Source: Adineta ricciae (lineage: Eukaryota; Rotifera; Eurotatoria; Adinetida; Adinetidae). Taken from it: a stretch of 64,000 nt of DNA. Made by a program: the position numbers and the translations under genes. Below, one piece after another: positions 35,370 through 48,000 of the stretch. Location of the stretch: NCBI GenBank assembly GCA_905250025.1, contig CAJNOJ010000110.1, positions 1 to 64,000 of the forward strand. The letters run 5' to 3'. The notes beneath the pieces were generated by a model that was given only the letters and a program-made list of their open reading frames with translations, had not been told where the DNA came from and searched no databases. The number at the start of each line of letters is the position of its first letter. Position 1 is the stretch's first letter.

Positions 35370-36492
35370 CGTGAACCTGATTATTTCGCCTTAACTGAAT
35401 AGGAAAAGTATAGTAGTATGTAATGTTATCGAATGCACGCAACTGTTATATACACATTCACTTTTGTCTTTTCTTCTCGTTTGATAAGATAAAACGAAGA
35501 TGAAAAATAGTCAATATTTATCCGTTCTTTGCCTTGTTGCATGCGATAACTTGTTTAAAGCATAGAAGAAGATATACATTGCAAAGTATGACCTGGCCAT
35601 GATAGAAGAATATGCAGAAAAGAAAAATCACAGCGTCGTCGAAGTCAATGTACTCAAAGTGAAGTTTTGATAAATAAGATGTTGATCTGGATACAACAAA
35701 AAGCGAATTCATCGTAATAAAAATTTATTTTATCTAAAGACTCTTAACAATACATTTATATCCTCACTTGTATATGTCATACACAAGGGAATAAATCAGG
35801 ACACAGTGAACTAGATTTTTGTAGAATTCAAATCGTAGAAAGAATAGTAATATATTCATCATCCAATGAATAAACTTCTGTATGTGCTCTGCGAAGCACA
35901 AATATGTTTACAGAGCAGCATCTTTGAGTAAAATCTCATTAGATTAGTGTATTTTCTAGAAAGGAATGATCATAAATTATCAGCATGGAATGGGCACATA
36001 TGATTGATACCGCTTTTGACACACACATGTTGATTTAGAACAGAAGATCTACCACGAATATAATTTGTAGGTCATGTAAACACAGAATGGCCACTATTGC
36101 ATAGAATTTTGAACTAGTGCGATAGTTGAATGCCGAATCAGATATGTATTTGAAAATATATTGATAGAAAAAAAACAACAACAAACAAACGAATATTTCC
36201 TCCGAAAAAAAGTAAAACGAGCCATGATGATGTTTGATATTTCCGACTTGCTCTGACATTCGCTTCGTCCCATTCCTTTCTCTTCAAACCACAACAAACA
36301 ATTTGATTGTTGCACATAGTATTCTTGCCTACATGAACATATACAATAGAAACTGTCACTACTCAAACATACGAGACGAAAGGAGCACCACATTATTGCA
36401 CAACAAAACAAAAGAGAGAGGAAATTTAAAATAAAGAAGAAGAAGAAGAAGAAAACAAATACCGGGTAAAAACGCAAATAAATATGAATATT
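35370..36492. other. Intergenic stretch and 3' UTR of the BCH-domain gene
   Basis: About 1.1 kb without credible coding frames. Purine-rich and AT-rich runs are seen near 36170-36210 and 36425-36460. The left part should hold the urate oxidase promoter. Confidence 0.4.
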
Positions 36493-38114
36493 TTAAGCAA
36501 CTGATTCGCTTTCACTGTTATTCAAAGTACAGGATGCTGTTGATAAGGCAATGGATCGGTTGATACTTGCATTTCGACGGTCATATTTTTGAGAATAAAG
36601 CCAATCAGTTCTAAAACAAATTTTCAAAATCAGCTCACTCAAGTTGCTTCTTAGATTTCATGCACGTGTGAATAGGAAGCAAAACACACACACACCAAAT
36701 TCCAACGAAAAGCTCATAAGCATTGACGCAGTGTTAAACAGTTGAAAAGAGGCATGCGGAAAAATCGATCTTTCTCTCCAGGTACACTCATATCCTCTAT
36801 ACTTACATGTTTTAATCAAGGAAAAACCGTAAAAATCTGTTTCTCTTACGCCGAAAGTCATATCTGAATAAATACGGCGAAAAGAAATTAATTATACATC
36901 CGTTTCTGTTATGTCTCTAAGGACAAGAGCCATTCAAAGATTATCGGTTGGTAGAAACAAGCTGATAATTATTGTTTGATTTTTCAAAATAACCTTGATT
37001 AGTATGTAGAGAGAGAGAGAGACAGAAGGACAAGAAAAGAGAAGAAAGCATCAGAAGAGTTATTATTCATCGTGTCATACACAAGTTAAGTTAATTCATA
37101 TCTTGTTCTCTACCGTTGTATATCTATTGATGAGAATGACTTTGTTCTTCTCTAAAATTAACGTACGATAATATGACAACAATCAACATAGAGTTCCTAT
37201 CACCAAAGTTTAAAGAAACAACACCGATAAACAAAAATTTAATCTTTTTTCATCACGAACAACAGATGTGATAAGCTACCTTTTCTTTCTTTCTCAAATC
37301 AAAATTTTCCAGTTAGCTATTGTCTAGAGAATGAAGAGAATATTCGATTTCGTAGAAATTTAATTTCCTCAAGCGAAGTAAACTTTGTAACTTACTGTTC
37401 TATTGCAACTGGAATCGAAAGTTGATTATTCGGAAACTGTCGTTCGAGTTCAGCAATCGTATAGATATAATTGACTTTGTGATAGAATTTGTTACTAAAC
37501 CATAAAAGATTCACATTGTACGCGAAAGTAAATTAAGATTTGCTATACCTGAAAAACGGTCTTGAAAGAGCAATGACAGTACGAAGCCATCGAGTCGGAT
37601 GTACGACGTAAACTGAACGAAGGTTTTTACGAAGTCTAAATAGAATGAAATTGAAAAATATTTCTGCAACGAAAGTAACTGTTCTCACCGAAAATTGATC
37701 ATCTGGTAACATTTGCGAAGAAATTTCAAATCGGGCGTACGATGTTTCGGTGTGGCACCATGAAAATAAATCAGAATGTAATCATTAGTAACCAACTTAT
37801 CTAATGTATGATAAACATAACTAAAACAAACGACAAGAATTCTTTGGAATATCTGTCAAATACATAAACTTACTAAAATAACTGATCCATGATGTATCGA
37901 TATTCTCTTAAACGATGATCAGGTAACCAACAACCGTATATAGCAATGACAGCCGTTTGATTATCTTGTTGTAACGTTCCTGCTGAACTGATCACACATT
38001 TGAATGGTGTAATCGTTTTGGCATCAATATTAATAGGCGTATTATCGATTACACATGCAATTACATCTTCAGCTTCGACATTGTTCTCATCTCTCGAAGT
38101 TGAACGAAGTATAG
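36493..38114 (-). CDS. PRUNE2-like: BCH (BNIP2/caytaxin/PRUNE2-type) domain, C-terminal exons of a large gene
   Basis: Spliced exons encode a BCH domain, a CRAL-TRIO relative that binds small GTPases, RhoGAPs and kinesin light chain. The order is TITPFKCVISSAGTLQQ, YGCWLPDHRLREYRYIMDQL, NDYILIYFHGATPKHRTPDL, LRKCYQMINFRLRKNLRSVY, VVHPTRWLRTVIALSRPFFR, FYHKVNYIYTIAELERQFPN and IPVAIEQ. Human BNIP2 has the same chain, including LRKCYQQIDRRLRKNLKSLI. The last exon (36493-36610) follows a 785 bp intron and ends ESESVA. The first exon here begins at 38114 with an acceptor in phase 1, which fits the phase-1 donor at 42016 of the acidic exons listed next, so I think they are one gene with a 3.9 kb intron. 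The exact N-terminus of this part alone is otherwise missing. Confidence 0.85.
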
Positions 38115-38728
38115 CTGGAAAAAAGAGTAAATTGCTTTGATTACATCATCAAATACGAATATGTTAGTTTTGTATTAGAAAATACTGATGAGCAAATGAA
38201 CGGAAATGAAGAAACATAGTTTCCTGAAATAGCCTCTATGCATTCAAGAAATGATTCTTTCATTTTTTCTCTTTCTGTTTATTTGAAGCTTGCGCACACG
38301 CACGGACTAATTTCATTTACACTGTTCAGAATGAGTTGTTCTTCTTCTTCTTTTCTCGGTAGAGTTGATTAAGAACATATTCTTCTTGCCTGTTTCTTGG
38401 TTTCATCTATCTCTGTCTTTCTATTCCTTTCGGTTTCTACACCACTTGATTGTTTGTCGGCCGCTCTTTTCCTTCTCTCAACACTCTGCAATACCCTACG
38501 GCATCACTTGAAGATCTCTATGTTTATGAACGAATGAGAGAGAAAGCATAGGAGTAGAGATCTATACTCATTCTTCTAACATGTCTTTTTGAAGAGAACT
38601 ACTATGTTCTTCCTATGATTAAGTAGCGATGTACTAATTTGAACTGACAAAGACACGCACACATATATAAATTCTGATTGAAAGAGTAAATCTCCTTTAA
38701 CAGTACCATTTTCCTAAGTTCATCGAAT
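38115..38728. other. Part of a candidate long intron, no gene seen
   Basis: Non-coding DNA between the BCH exons and the first nested + strand gene. A pyrimidine-rich stretch lies near 38250-38460. Confidence 0.4.
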
Positions 38729-39075
38729 ATGGATACCAACGAGGTAGAGTACACCACAATGGTTCAACCATCTCCGGCTGTGCTATGTTTTTTCTTCTTC
38801 TATTCTAGAGAAGATTAGTTAATGGTGAACAGACTGATACGAGTGGTGATAACAGCACAACGTTGAAAAAAACGTTACTGCTTGGTTTTACACCGTTAGT
38901 TATCGCAATCGTTCTGTATATTAGTTTAAGTGCATGCATTCACGTCTCACGGTTTTATGCAAATTGGAAACTGAAGAAACAATTAGAAATTGTTCGGTGT
39001 TCAGAGCAATGTTTAATTGTTTCGAATCCGTCAATCGATGATTCTGACCAGCAGTCGACTCCTGAAGTGGTCTGA
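38729..39075 (+). CDS. Small single-pass membrane protein, unknown
   Basis: An ATG at 38729 (MDTNE) can splice to an acceptor at TTCTAG (about 38807), giving a frame of about 93 residues: a short Asn/Thr-rich, glycosylatable N-terminus (DNSTTLKKT), one membrane span (TLLLGFTPLVIAIVLYISLS) and a basic-then-acidic tail ending TPEVV. Two donors are possible for the intron (GTAGAG or GTTCAA). No family is recognised. It lies inside the candidate 3.9 kb intron of the minus-strand gene and next to another single-span protein of the same layout. Confidence 0.5.
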
Positions 39076-39280
39076 GTTATCATGCAGAACAAATATACAT
39101 CGATTTATTATCCATCAATGAGAATGTCATCGACTGGAAAGCGGAATAACGACGAGGAAGAATATCGCGTGCTAAGACCTAATTCTGTTTCTCAGTTGCT
39201 GCTAGAGCTGGATTTGTGTGTGTCGATGTAGAAATTATCAGCTCAGCTGCAATTCTATTTCTCTTTCTAATATGTTTTTT

Positions 39281-39335
39281 GTTGTTGTTGTTATTATTAT
39301 TATTATATTTATTATTATTATTATTATTACCATTA
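39281..39335. repeat. Trinucleotide repeat (GTT)n(ATT)n
   Basis: Short runs of GTT then TTA/ATT units in non-coding DNA between two nested genes. The hydrophobic Leu-rich frame across it is an artefact. Confidence 0.85.
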
Positions 39336-39541
39336 TTGCCTTTTCTCTCTCTCTATGTTTTCAACACTTCGTTAGGACGATCTAACAGTTTGTCAATTCA
39401 TAGAAATCTCCATTGTATATATGCATGTATATTTCGGTGAAAAGGAAGAAATAGAGAATAAAAGGAAAGTTAAGCAAAAAACGATTTTGTCCTGAATGAT
39501 TAATAATCATACTATTAAGAAAGTACGCGTATTGGCTATCG

Positions 39542-40294
39542 ATGGTAATGGAATCTTGTTCGCGTCAATGTGTTCGTCGAACATTATACGCTGTTATGAT
39601 CGGAACATCACCTATTGTTCTATGCCTTCTATTAATTGCTATAGTACGATTGATCTTACATCAGATTGAGACAAATTGTTTTCGTCGTCAAAAGTCACTG
39701 GATCACCGTCGTTCATCATCTATTTTCCATCAAGGCGGCCGACCAACTCTTTCCTATACTCCTGTGTCAACAACAGAACTACAACGAATCATTCAAGGTA
39801 AACCACTGAATGCACTATCGATAACTGCTCCCAGACCGACTCATGATTCGCCATTAGCGTCAAGATTTATGCGGTCAATCTTATCACGACGTGAACAATC
39901 GCCACTTTCGTCCTCCACAGCTACACTCGCCAATTTAGTAATTCGTCGAGATGCTCTCAGTACAAGTCCAATAACAGCATTACTCGCACCGATATCAACA
40001 TACCCGACGCCAATGGTGGATGTTGTTAATGAAAAACGAGATAAACGAGGGTGTGGCGCCGTAGCTAAACACGAATCAATAGACACGTCAACATTACCAT
40101 CAACGCACACAAGAAATCGTCTCGTTGACTTTTTCGACACGAACAACTCATTCGACGCTGAACAAATTGAATATGATCCTTTCATGTTACTGGCCAGATC
40201 ACGAGCAGCAAATGTTTCAAATGTTGCACTCGAAGACGTTCTCGACTTTCACTCCGTACATTCAGTGCCGTATTCTTTGTACCATGTTAATTAA
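39542..40294 (+). CDS. Single-pass membrane protein with long disordered tail, unknown
   Basis: An uninterrupted frame of 250 residues. After MVMESCSRQCVRRT comes one hydrophobic span (YAVMIGTSPIVLCLLLIAIV), then a basic, Ser/Thr/Pro-rich tail with clusters such as HRRSSSIF and SRREQSPLSSS, and finally an acidic end with EYDPFMLLARSR and VALEDVLDF. There is no classical signal peptide, so a type III or signal-anchor orientation is likely. I do not recognise a family. The layout resembles that of the gene at 38729-39075, so an old duplication is possible but weakly supported. Confidence 0.65.
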   Translation: MVMESCSRQCVRRTLYAVMIGTSPIVLCLLLIAIVRLILHQIETNCFRRQKSLDHRRSSSIFHQGGRPTLSYTPVSTTELQRIIQGKPLNALSITAPRPTHDSPLASRFMRSILSRREQSPLSSSTATLANLVIRRDALSTSPITALLAPISTYPTPMVDVVNEKRDKRGCGAVAKHESIDTSTLPSTHTRNRLVDFFDTNNSFDAEQIEYDPFMLLARSRAANVSNVALEDVLDFHSVHSVPYSLYHVN

Positions 40295-40297
40295 TTT

Positions 40298-40656
40298 CTC
40301 AAAAGTCAGTTTTTTCTTCGTTTTAAAAGAAGCAGACAGCATAGCCATTAAAACTAAATCATATTCAAATTTTCTTTCACATTACGAACGTACCGTTTAT
40401 ACGAACGTCAAGCATGCATGTCAACTACGTAATAATAGTGAAAAGAAAGAAAGATGAACAGTTAGCGGTCAAGGTTTTTCGTTTCATCACATTTATGTGC
40501 GTGTACATGTAGATGTATATATATACGTATACGATGAAACTACTTGCAATCGTTTGTATTGACCATGACTATTCATTCAAATATGCGTCTTTCTTTCTTT
40601 CCACTTTCAACATTTTTCTCTATGGTCAAACGTAACATACATCTGTTTGCACTCTA
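40298..40656. other. Spacer between two nested genes
   Basis: About 360 bases with AT-rich runs and a TATATATACGTATA-like sequence near 40515. No credible frame. Confidence 0.4.
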
Positions 40657-42020
40657 ATGGCCAGTAGTATTCTTGCTATTCCTACATATTATCATAAACC
40701 TACGCCTTCGATTCGAAAATCAAAACTGGAGACGGCAAAAGTCCGAAGTGAAGATGAATTACTCAAATTCTTCTTGCATGGTTCATACGATGTGCAACGA
40801 GGAAATGTTCACATAGCGCAAGTCGAGCCCAATTCCGATAAGACAATATGTATCAAAGAAGAAAGCAAAACCATTTCGACTACGACAGTGACAGACGATG
40901 TCAAAAGTAAATCTCGTTGTATGTTTGAAGAAACCTATATGATTAACATATCTGTTAAACAACCCGATGCAGCACAATTAGGAAAGCAAATTGATGTACG
41001 TATTGAAAAAACTCCCTCGGATCCGCAAATAGCAAATGAAAAGGTTGATGCGGATGAAGTTTCAAGTATTTTCGATGAAGACGAACATGAAGAAGTAGAA
41101 AGTGTACTTTTCAATGAAATCAACACACCAGCAAGGGAAACACCATCGACAAATCTAACTCTAGCCGATATGATCAACAAATCTTTGACAACTATTCCCA
41201 CTCGATCGGCTGAAAATGTTAATAAAACGAAGAATTGGTATGTCGAGAAACAGGATGAAAGTAAAGTACGTAAAAGTAGTGAGGATATTCCGGGTACAAA
41301 AGTCGTTGAGAAAGTTATCAAAACACCACCACCAGGACTAATGCCATCAGTTATCCGACCCACAGGTTTAATGACGAATATTAGTGAAGATAAGAAACTC
41401 TTCGAATATCTCGATTATCTCGATACCAAAGAAGAATCCAAACAAACCGTTAAACCATCGAACATATCAACGACAGTAATCAAGAAGGGGAAATAATATC
41501 TCTCGCTTTTTGTATGTTCTTATTTTTTGTTTAGGCCAAAAGTCAAAAATCAGATTCACCTGTTCAAAAGCATCCATCGAAGCCGATTCAACAGCAACAA
41601 CAACAACAGGAGCCCATTCCAATAATTGATCTCGAACAACTCTGTCGCTCTTTAAATGTTAATGATTTGAAAGATGAACTAATTCGAAAGAAAATCTATG
41701 AACTGAAAGTTCTAATTGATGAGCGACATAAGAAACAAAAACTTCATATGCCAATCGCTGCTCCACGAAAAGACAATCTACCTGTTCTTATAGCTATGCC
41801 TCCAGCTGTTCAACAACGGCGAAAAACAACCGTTGTTCAACCCGTGTCTTTAATCAAATCGGAAACGGTCGATCTACAAGTCCCATATGATTCAACTTAT
41901 CATGATATCATTGCGAACTATAATAATAAACACGCATCTTCTCCTCCAACTCACAAACAACAACATACTCGACAGCAAGTCTCTGCAGCTAATTCGAATC
42001 GAAAATATCAACATACCTGA
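40657..42020 (+). CDS. Disordered, Gln-containing protein of unknown function
   Basis: Exon 1 starts MASSILAIPTYYHKP and is a long Lys/Glu/Ser/Thr-rich frame with acidic patches (FDEDEHEEVESVLF) and a Pro-rich motif (TPPPGLMPSVIRPTGLM). A donor GTAATC near 41471 joins in frame to an acceptor at about 41534, giving KSQKSDSPVQKHPSKPIQ, a short Gln tract and a probable coiled stretch (DELIRKKIYELKVLIDERHK). It ends RKYQHT with TGA at 42018-42020. Total about 420 residues. No domain is recognised. Its last four bases overlap an exon of the minus-strand acidic gene. Confidence 0.6.
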
Positions 42021-45000
42021 GTCAAGTGACTTTCCTGTTTGTGTGTCAGTAGTTGATACTGGAATAGTCGGAGTCATTTCTGCTTCTGTACGTGAATTTA
42101 TTTTATTTTGTGCATCTGTATTCGGTAAAATAACTGCGGATTTTAATGGAATGTTGTCATCTGAAGGATCTAATAAATAGAAATATCTTCTAATGCTTTC
42201 GAGAGGGGAAAAGTTTGATTTCTCTATTTGTACTTACGTATTTGAGTTTTCGTCGTTGAAGATGCATTTTCATTGTCGGACGATGATGATATGGTTTGAT
42301 CCTAATAAGAAACCAGATTTGTGTCTGATAGATTAAGATCATAATTTCCCCCGCTTACCATTGCACGTGCTCTAGAAACAAACGCATAATTGGGCTCGTT
42401 TTGAAAGCTTGGATTAATATCGTCAATATCTATGTCATCTGGATCTTCTTTCGCTGATACTTTTGTTTCCTCGAAAGCATGTGTGGGTGGTGTCGGACTA
42501 CGCTTAGATTGTACTTGATCGTCAAGGTGTGCTGTTTTCGGACCAGGCTGATCGACAGTTTCCACATTTGCATGTTCTTCTTTAATTGTCGGTGGATTAA
42601 ATGAATCGGAAAAGAAATTTTGATTTGGATCAATCTTTTCAGTCGAAGTAAATTCATGGTCGTCGAATGCAGAGAGTCGCACCGTTGTTGGTACAGGTGT
42701 TAAATTTTCATTGTGATGATCCTCGAGTTCCCACGGTTCGTTCTCCTCGACAGTGCTCGATTGAACCAGTTCAGTTGGTTTATCGACGGATACCCATGGT
42801 GCATCGTCATTGACGGATTGCTGCTGCTGCTGCTGCGATGCAGCCGGTTGATCGAAATCATCGTCAAATTGACTGATTATATTAGCGAATTTTGAATCCT
42901 GATCAGATGAATAAAGAGGTCGATCGCTTGCAAAAGCTTCGAAGTGTGATAAACGTGAGTTGTTATCGAAGAGTGTTTCTTGAGCGTTGGATTCTCGAAA
43001 CTAGAACAAGACGAAATAACCAGTTTGTTCTCGGCCAATGAACTCATGTGAAAGAAAGTTACTAACTGTAATTTTTTCTGAATCATTGGGTTCTTCCTTG
43101 ACTTCTACATCTGTTACATTCGCGGTTGCTGTCGATTCATCCTACAAATATGTTTGTATAGTAATTATTCAAGCAGAAAAAAACAAATTATCAAAATCAC
43201 TGATAAAATACGAATTAGCTAAAAGGTAATCGAGCAATACGTATGTAATCAATTTACTTTGATACTTCAATAACTGATGAGAAACAAAGGCATGAGTAAC
43301 ATTCAGATTAGTGAAAATAAACTTGATTACCTTTCGAAAAGGCAGTGAATCATCGAACGTTGAATTGTCATCCGTACTGTCGTTGTAGACGGACGCAGTT
43401 AACGTGTATTTCAACAGATCATTACTGATAGCAGCTGCTTTAGCCGAACTCGATAAAATTGATGCTAGATTGCAGTCACTAAATGTGCTTGTATCATCAT
43501 CTTCGATTTCTCGTTGAACATTTCGAACTGAATTGTACGCTGGAGAAAATAGATCTGTTTCATCGATTGTTTTCGAAAAGAGCACGATTGGATCTTCGTT
43601 CTTATTCGTTGGTATTGCCGACCATGGATCAACTTCAGCTTCAGTTTCATTGTTGTCAAATAGATTCTCATTCGTTGTATCATCTGGCGCTTCGAAATGT
43701 CGACTCCAAACACTATCGAATTTCTGATCGAATGGATCCGGCACTTGTTTATTCGTTGCTTTCGTTTGATCATGCCAACTGATAATAGTGGCAAGATTTT
43801 CCGTTGGTAAAGCTTCATCTGCTGGAGTCGTATCTTCTGTATGCACTTCAAATATTGCCTGTCCTAATATTTGATCGATCAAATGTTCTACCTGTTGATT
43901 CGGTTCAGCAACTTCAGTCAGAGCTCTTTGCAAAGTATTTGACACGAGATTTTCAACAGCTGGAGTGAGTGTGCTCTCTTCCGGTCGTGTTATTTCTTCT
44001 CGTTCATCTTCTTCATATAATGTCATTGATGGTGGACCTTGATTTATGTTAGGTTGTTCTAATTCATTAATAGGAAATAATTCATGATGGGTTGCATTAA
44101 TCATGGGATTGGTAACGCTATGATTGACATGTAATGGAGGCGAAGGTATTGGATCGAACGGTACTGAACACATATGAATATCTTGAATAATACTTTCAAG
44201 ATTATGTATCGAATTGAATTCAATCTGAGGTTCATTGTGAGCCAAATGACTAAGAATCCACTCTAAATATTGTTTTAAATCATTTTCTTCTGTTTCTCCA
44301 TTAGGAATTGAATCCCACGGTACATTTGTTTTTGGAGTCGATGGATCTGTTAAGGCAGTGTTCTTTACCAGATCATTCCACGAGAATGTATTCGGATCGA
44401 AATCGATATTTGATTGTGTTTGATTCGTATTCGATGATGCAATATGTGACATCGATTGATTCCATAGATCATCGAAGTTGTAATTTGCAAACGGTTGATT
44501 GGGAGAATAAGGCGACTGTAAGCCATCGGGTTCTTTCGAATCGAACAGAACGTCGTCAAACATTCCAGACGTTTTCGATGGCGTTGTTGTTGTTGTTGTT
44601 GTTATTGATGGTGATATGGTCGTCGGAGCAAATGGATCAAATAAATCGGTTGTTCTCTCATCGAGAAGATCATTCTTAGGTAAATGATTCGTGTTTGAAT
44701 TTGTCGATGACATTTGCAAATCGTCGGTGATGGCGTACGTTGTGAACAATGGTAAACGATTTATTTCGTTTGATGATGATAATAAGTTAGGCAATGAAGA
44801 GGATGTATCAGGGTCGACGAGAACGACAGGAGACTGTGAATCATCATTAAGTAAAAAAGAAGACGTTGACGCTACTAAAAAAACAGAAAAAAAAGGTAGT
44901 TGATATTTTTTTGTGTTCTTTGCTTTCTCGCGTATTTTTCTCCGCTTTTTTTAACTTACCATTACCTTCTTCATTATGGTAAAGATTTTTATAAAAAATA

Positions 45001-48000
45001 GTATTTTTTTTCTCAGCTTTTTCTTCCTGTTCGGTGTCGGTTTTTGTCAACACATCAATGACAGAGGGCGATGAATGTCTTATTTGACTACCATTGGAGT
45101 TTTTCTGCGTTGATAAATCCGTTTCATTTCTGTCACGGTGTGGAAAGTCAGGTAGATCTTCCGTTTCTCGAAGATGTTGGGAATCCAATGACAATTGATG
45201 ATTTTCTCTCGTAGTTTGAGGAAGATTAACAATTCCGTGAAATTGAGAGAGTGTTTGTAATAATTCCAAATCGTCGTCATCATCGTCTTGCTCGGAATCC
45301 AGACTCATATTCAGCATAGGATAGTATTTCTCTGAATATGCAAATTGTTTTACATCAATATCGGAAGCGTTTGCCTCTTGGTAGAGCAAACATTGATTCT
45401 TTTGTTTTCTCTTATATGTATCAGAAGTAGCGTCTTTTTTGGCGTCTCTGCGTGCTTCTCTTTTCTTGTCGTAGTCGTCGTCCTCGTTCTCGCCTAAAGT
45501 GGTAAGGTGGTTGACAGCTGTAGGAGATGAATTGTTTACTGGAGGTGTTTGTGTTGTTGTTGTTTTCCTTAGATATTGAGACGATGGCGAGAGAGAAACA
45601 GGATTCTCTTCGTCATTTGATTCCGATGATAAATATCTCCGGTGTAGAGTTTGAAGACGGTCGACTGCTTCTTCTTCTTCTTCAATTTTATTATCAATCG
45701 ACAGCTGCAATGATGGCCGGAAGGTACTATTACGAGTAGAATTTGTTTGCTTGATTAAGTTCGATTTCTATAGAAAACAAGGAAAGATAAATTGATTTGT
45801 TCTTTTCCCCCCTTTTGTCTTTGTGCTTAGTTAACTTATATAAATAGATAATGATGACAGCTTTTATCTATTCACAATTGCATAATTTCTCTTTTTCTTT
45901 CTATTTCTCTCTTGCTCTTTCGCTGTATTCTACTCCAAGATGATGTCAGCTGATGGTATTGTCTAAGTACATCGAAGCGAAGGAAAAAAAATGTTCTCTT
46001 TATGTTAACAAATCATTACCTTGTTACTGTCTTCCTGATTGTTATCTTCATATATAATTTCTTCAAACATTGTCGGATTGTGCATCACAGCGAGAAATTC
46101 ATCATCCTGTTCATTTTCGTCTAGTAAATGTCTCATCGTAATTATTTCATGAATAAGGTCATTCCGATCACGATTCGCTTGTAATTCGGCAGGATTTTGA
46201 AAGTTAGCCATGGGTACATCTACATCGCTTTCTACATTCTCTTCATCGTCAAGTGCAGCTATAGGTGCTACTTGTATGGGTTTTTCGTCATTCGTTTCTT
46301 CATCCATATCAATAATAGGTGTTTCATCGGGAATTGGAGATGAAGAACGTATACTATTACTTTTACTGGTTGAATAGGACGAACGATGGTCGTCAAGATT
46401 GACTTCTAAACGTATGTCTTCCTTGTCATCAAGTTCGGAAGTATCACAATCGAAATTCATCACATGTTCGTCTGCATTGTTATGTTCATCATCATCACTC
46501 GCCGATGATGTTTCTAATCCATCGTCACTCATAAATGTCTGAGCTTGATCAGCATAGCCAAAACTTAATTGTGACGACATGTTTGAACATTGAGACTGAC
46601 TACGTGATGAATCGATAAAATCCACTTGATCCAATGGATTGATATTTAAAATTAATGGAGCATTGATTCGTGGCGGTTGTACATTGGTATTTGATGAAGC
46701 CGTATGTAGAATGAGATCATCATTCCATTGCGCAACTTCATCGTCGACATCCACATTCTCCTCTTCTTCGTCTTGTAAATGTGAGGAAGATAAGAGTGAA
46801 TCAGGTGATGATGAACATATCGAATCTGATTGATCGAACATGTCCATTTGATCAAATGGAACTCGAGCGTTATCATTTCTATCATCATCATCGTCCTCTT
46901 CCGGCTGATCAGGATCATCAATATCAGGAATATTTTTAAATAAAGACGGAACAACAGCAATTGTATCATGTTGTTCATCACTAAAGCCATTTAAATATGT
47001 CTCATCTTCAATATCATTTTCCATCGAATGAATAAATTCATTCAGAAAATGATTATGTTCAGCATGATTGAGTAGTGAATCACTATCACCGTTCTGTTTC
47101 TTGTTTACTGTATTCGAAAAGTGTCGCACTGGTATACCATCGAAGTCATCTTCATTGGCATCATCATCATCATCGAAGTTTTCTGCTCTAGCTAAAGGTA
47201 ATGTTGATTGCATATTTCCTGAACTTTCATGTTCATCAATTGAAGTATCTGTTTGTTCTTGGGGAGCACGAACTACTTCGATTGACGAAGTAGTCGAGAC
47301 AACGAATGCCGCTCGATTAAGTGGATCCGATTCAGTAAATAAAAACGAGCCAAACATTGGTTGATATGACTTATCTTTAAGCTCATCGGTGATTACCGTA
47401 TCATAAGGGTGTTCAGTAAGCGAGGAGGATGTGTCGGCGTCGAATATTGAGGGTAAATTATCATAGGAAATAGTTGAATCTTCAACATCAGATGCCATAT
47501 TGGTTAGTTGAACATTTTTCTTGCGTTCGATGCGAAAAAAAAGGCAAAGAACACGGATAGTAATGAAGAAAGAAAGAACACAGAGAAGAGAATGAAAAAA
47601 GAAGAAGAAGAAGATGAGGGAGAAAAATATGCTGTAGAGTTGCCAGTAGCTGAATAAGACCGACCGAAAAAAAAAGATGGTGATGAGTCTGAAACAAGAA
47701 AGAAAAACGAGCGACTAATAAGCAACTAAGCTAGGAGAATGGAGAAAGAACAGCGGCAGCAGTAACAACAGCAAGAGCAGCAGCAATAAAAGCGTCAAAG
47801 ACACTCTTTCTCTCTTATCCTTCTCCCCTTGTTCTAACGTTTTTTCATATACACCACTCTTACGACTCAAAACTGTCCTTCATTCATTCATAGTACTGAG
47901 GCAACAATTCTTTTTCTTTGACTTCCATTATACGTATGTGACATATTTACAAGCGAAGGCAAACGACGAAGAAAAAGGACAAAGGAAATGTATGAGTGTA

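Noticed and set aside
39216-39440. Leu-rich hydrophobic frame
   Set aside because: Product of a GTT/ATT microsatellite.
46639-47364. Ser-rich plus-strand frames
   Set aside because: Antisense of Asp/Ser codon runs (GAT/TCA) in the acidic gene.
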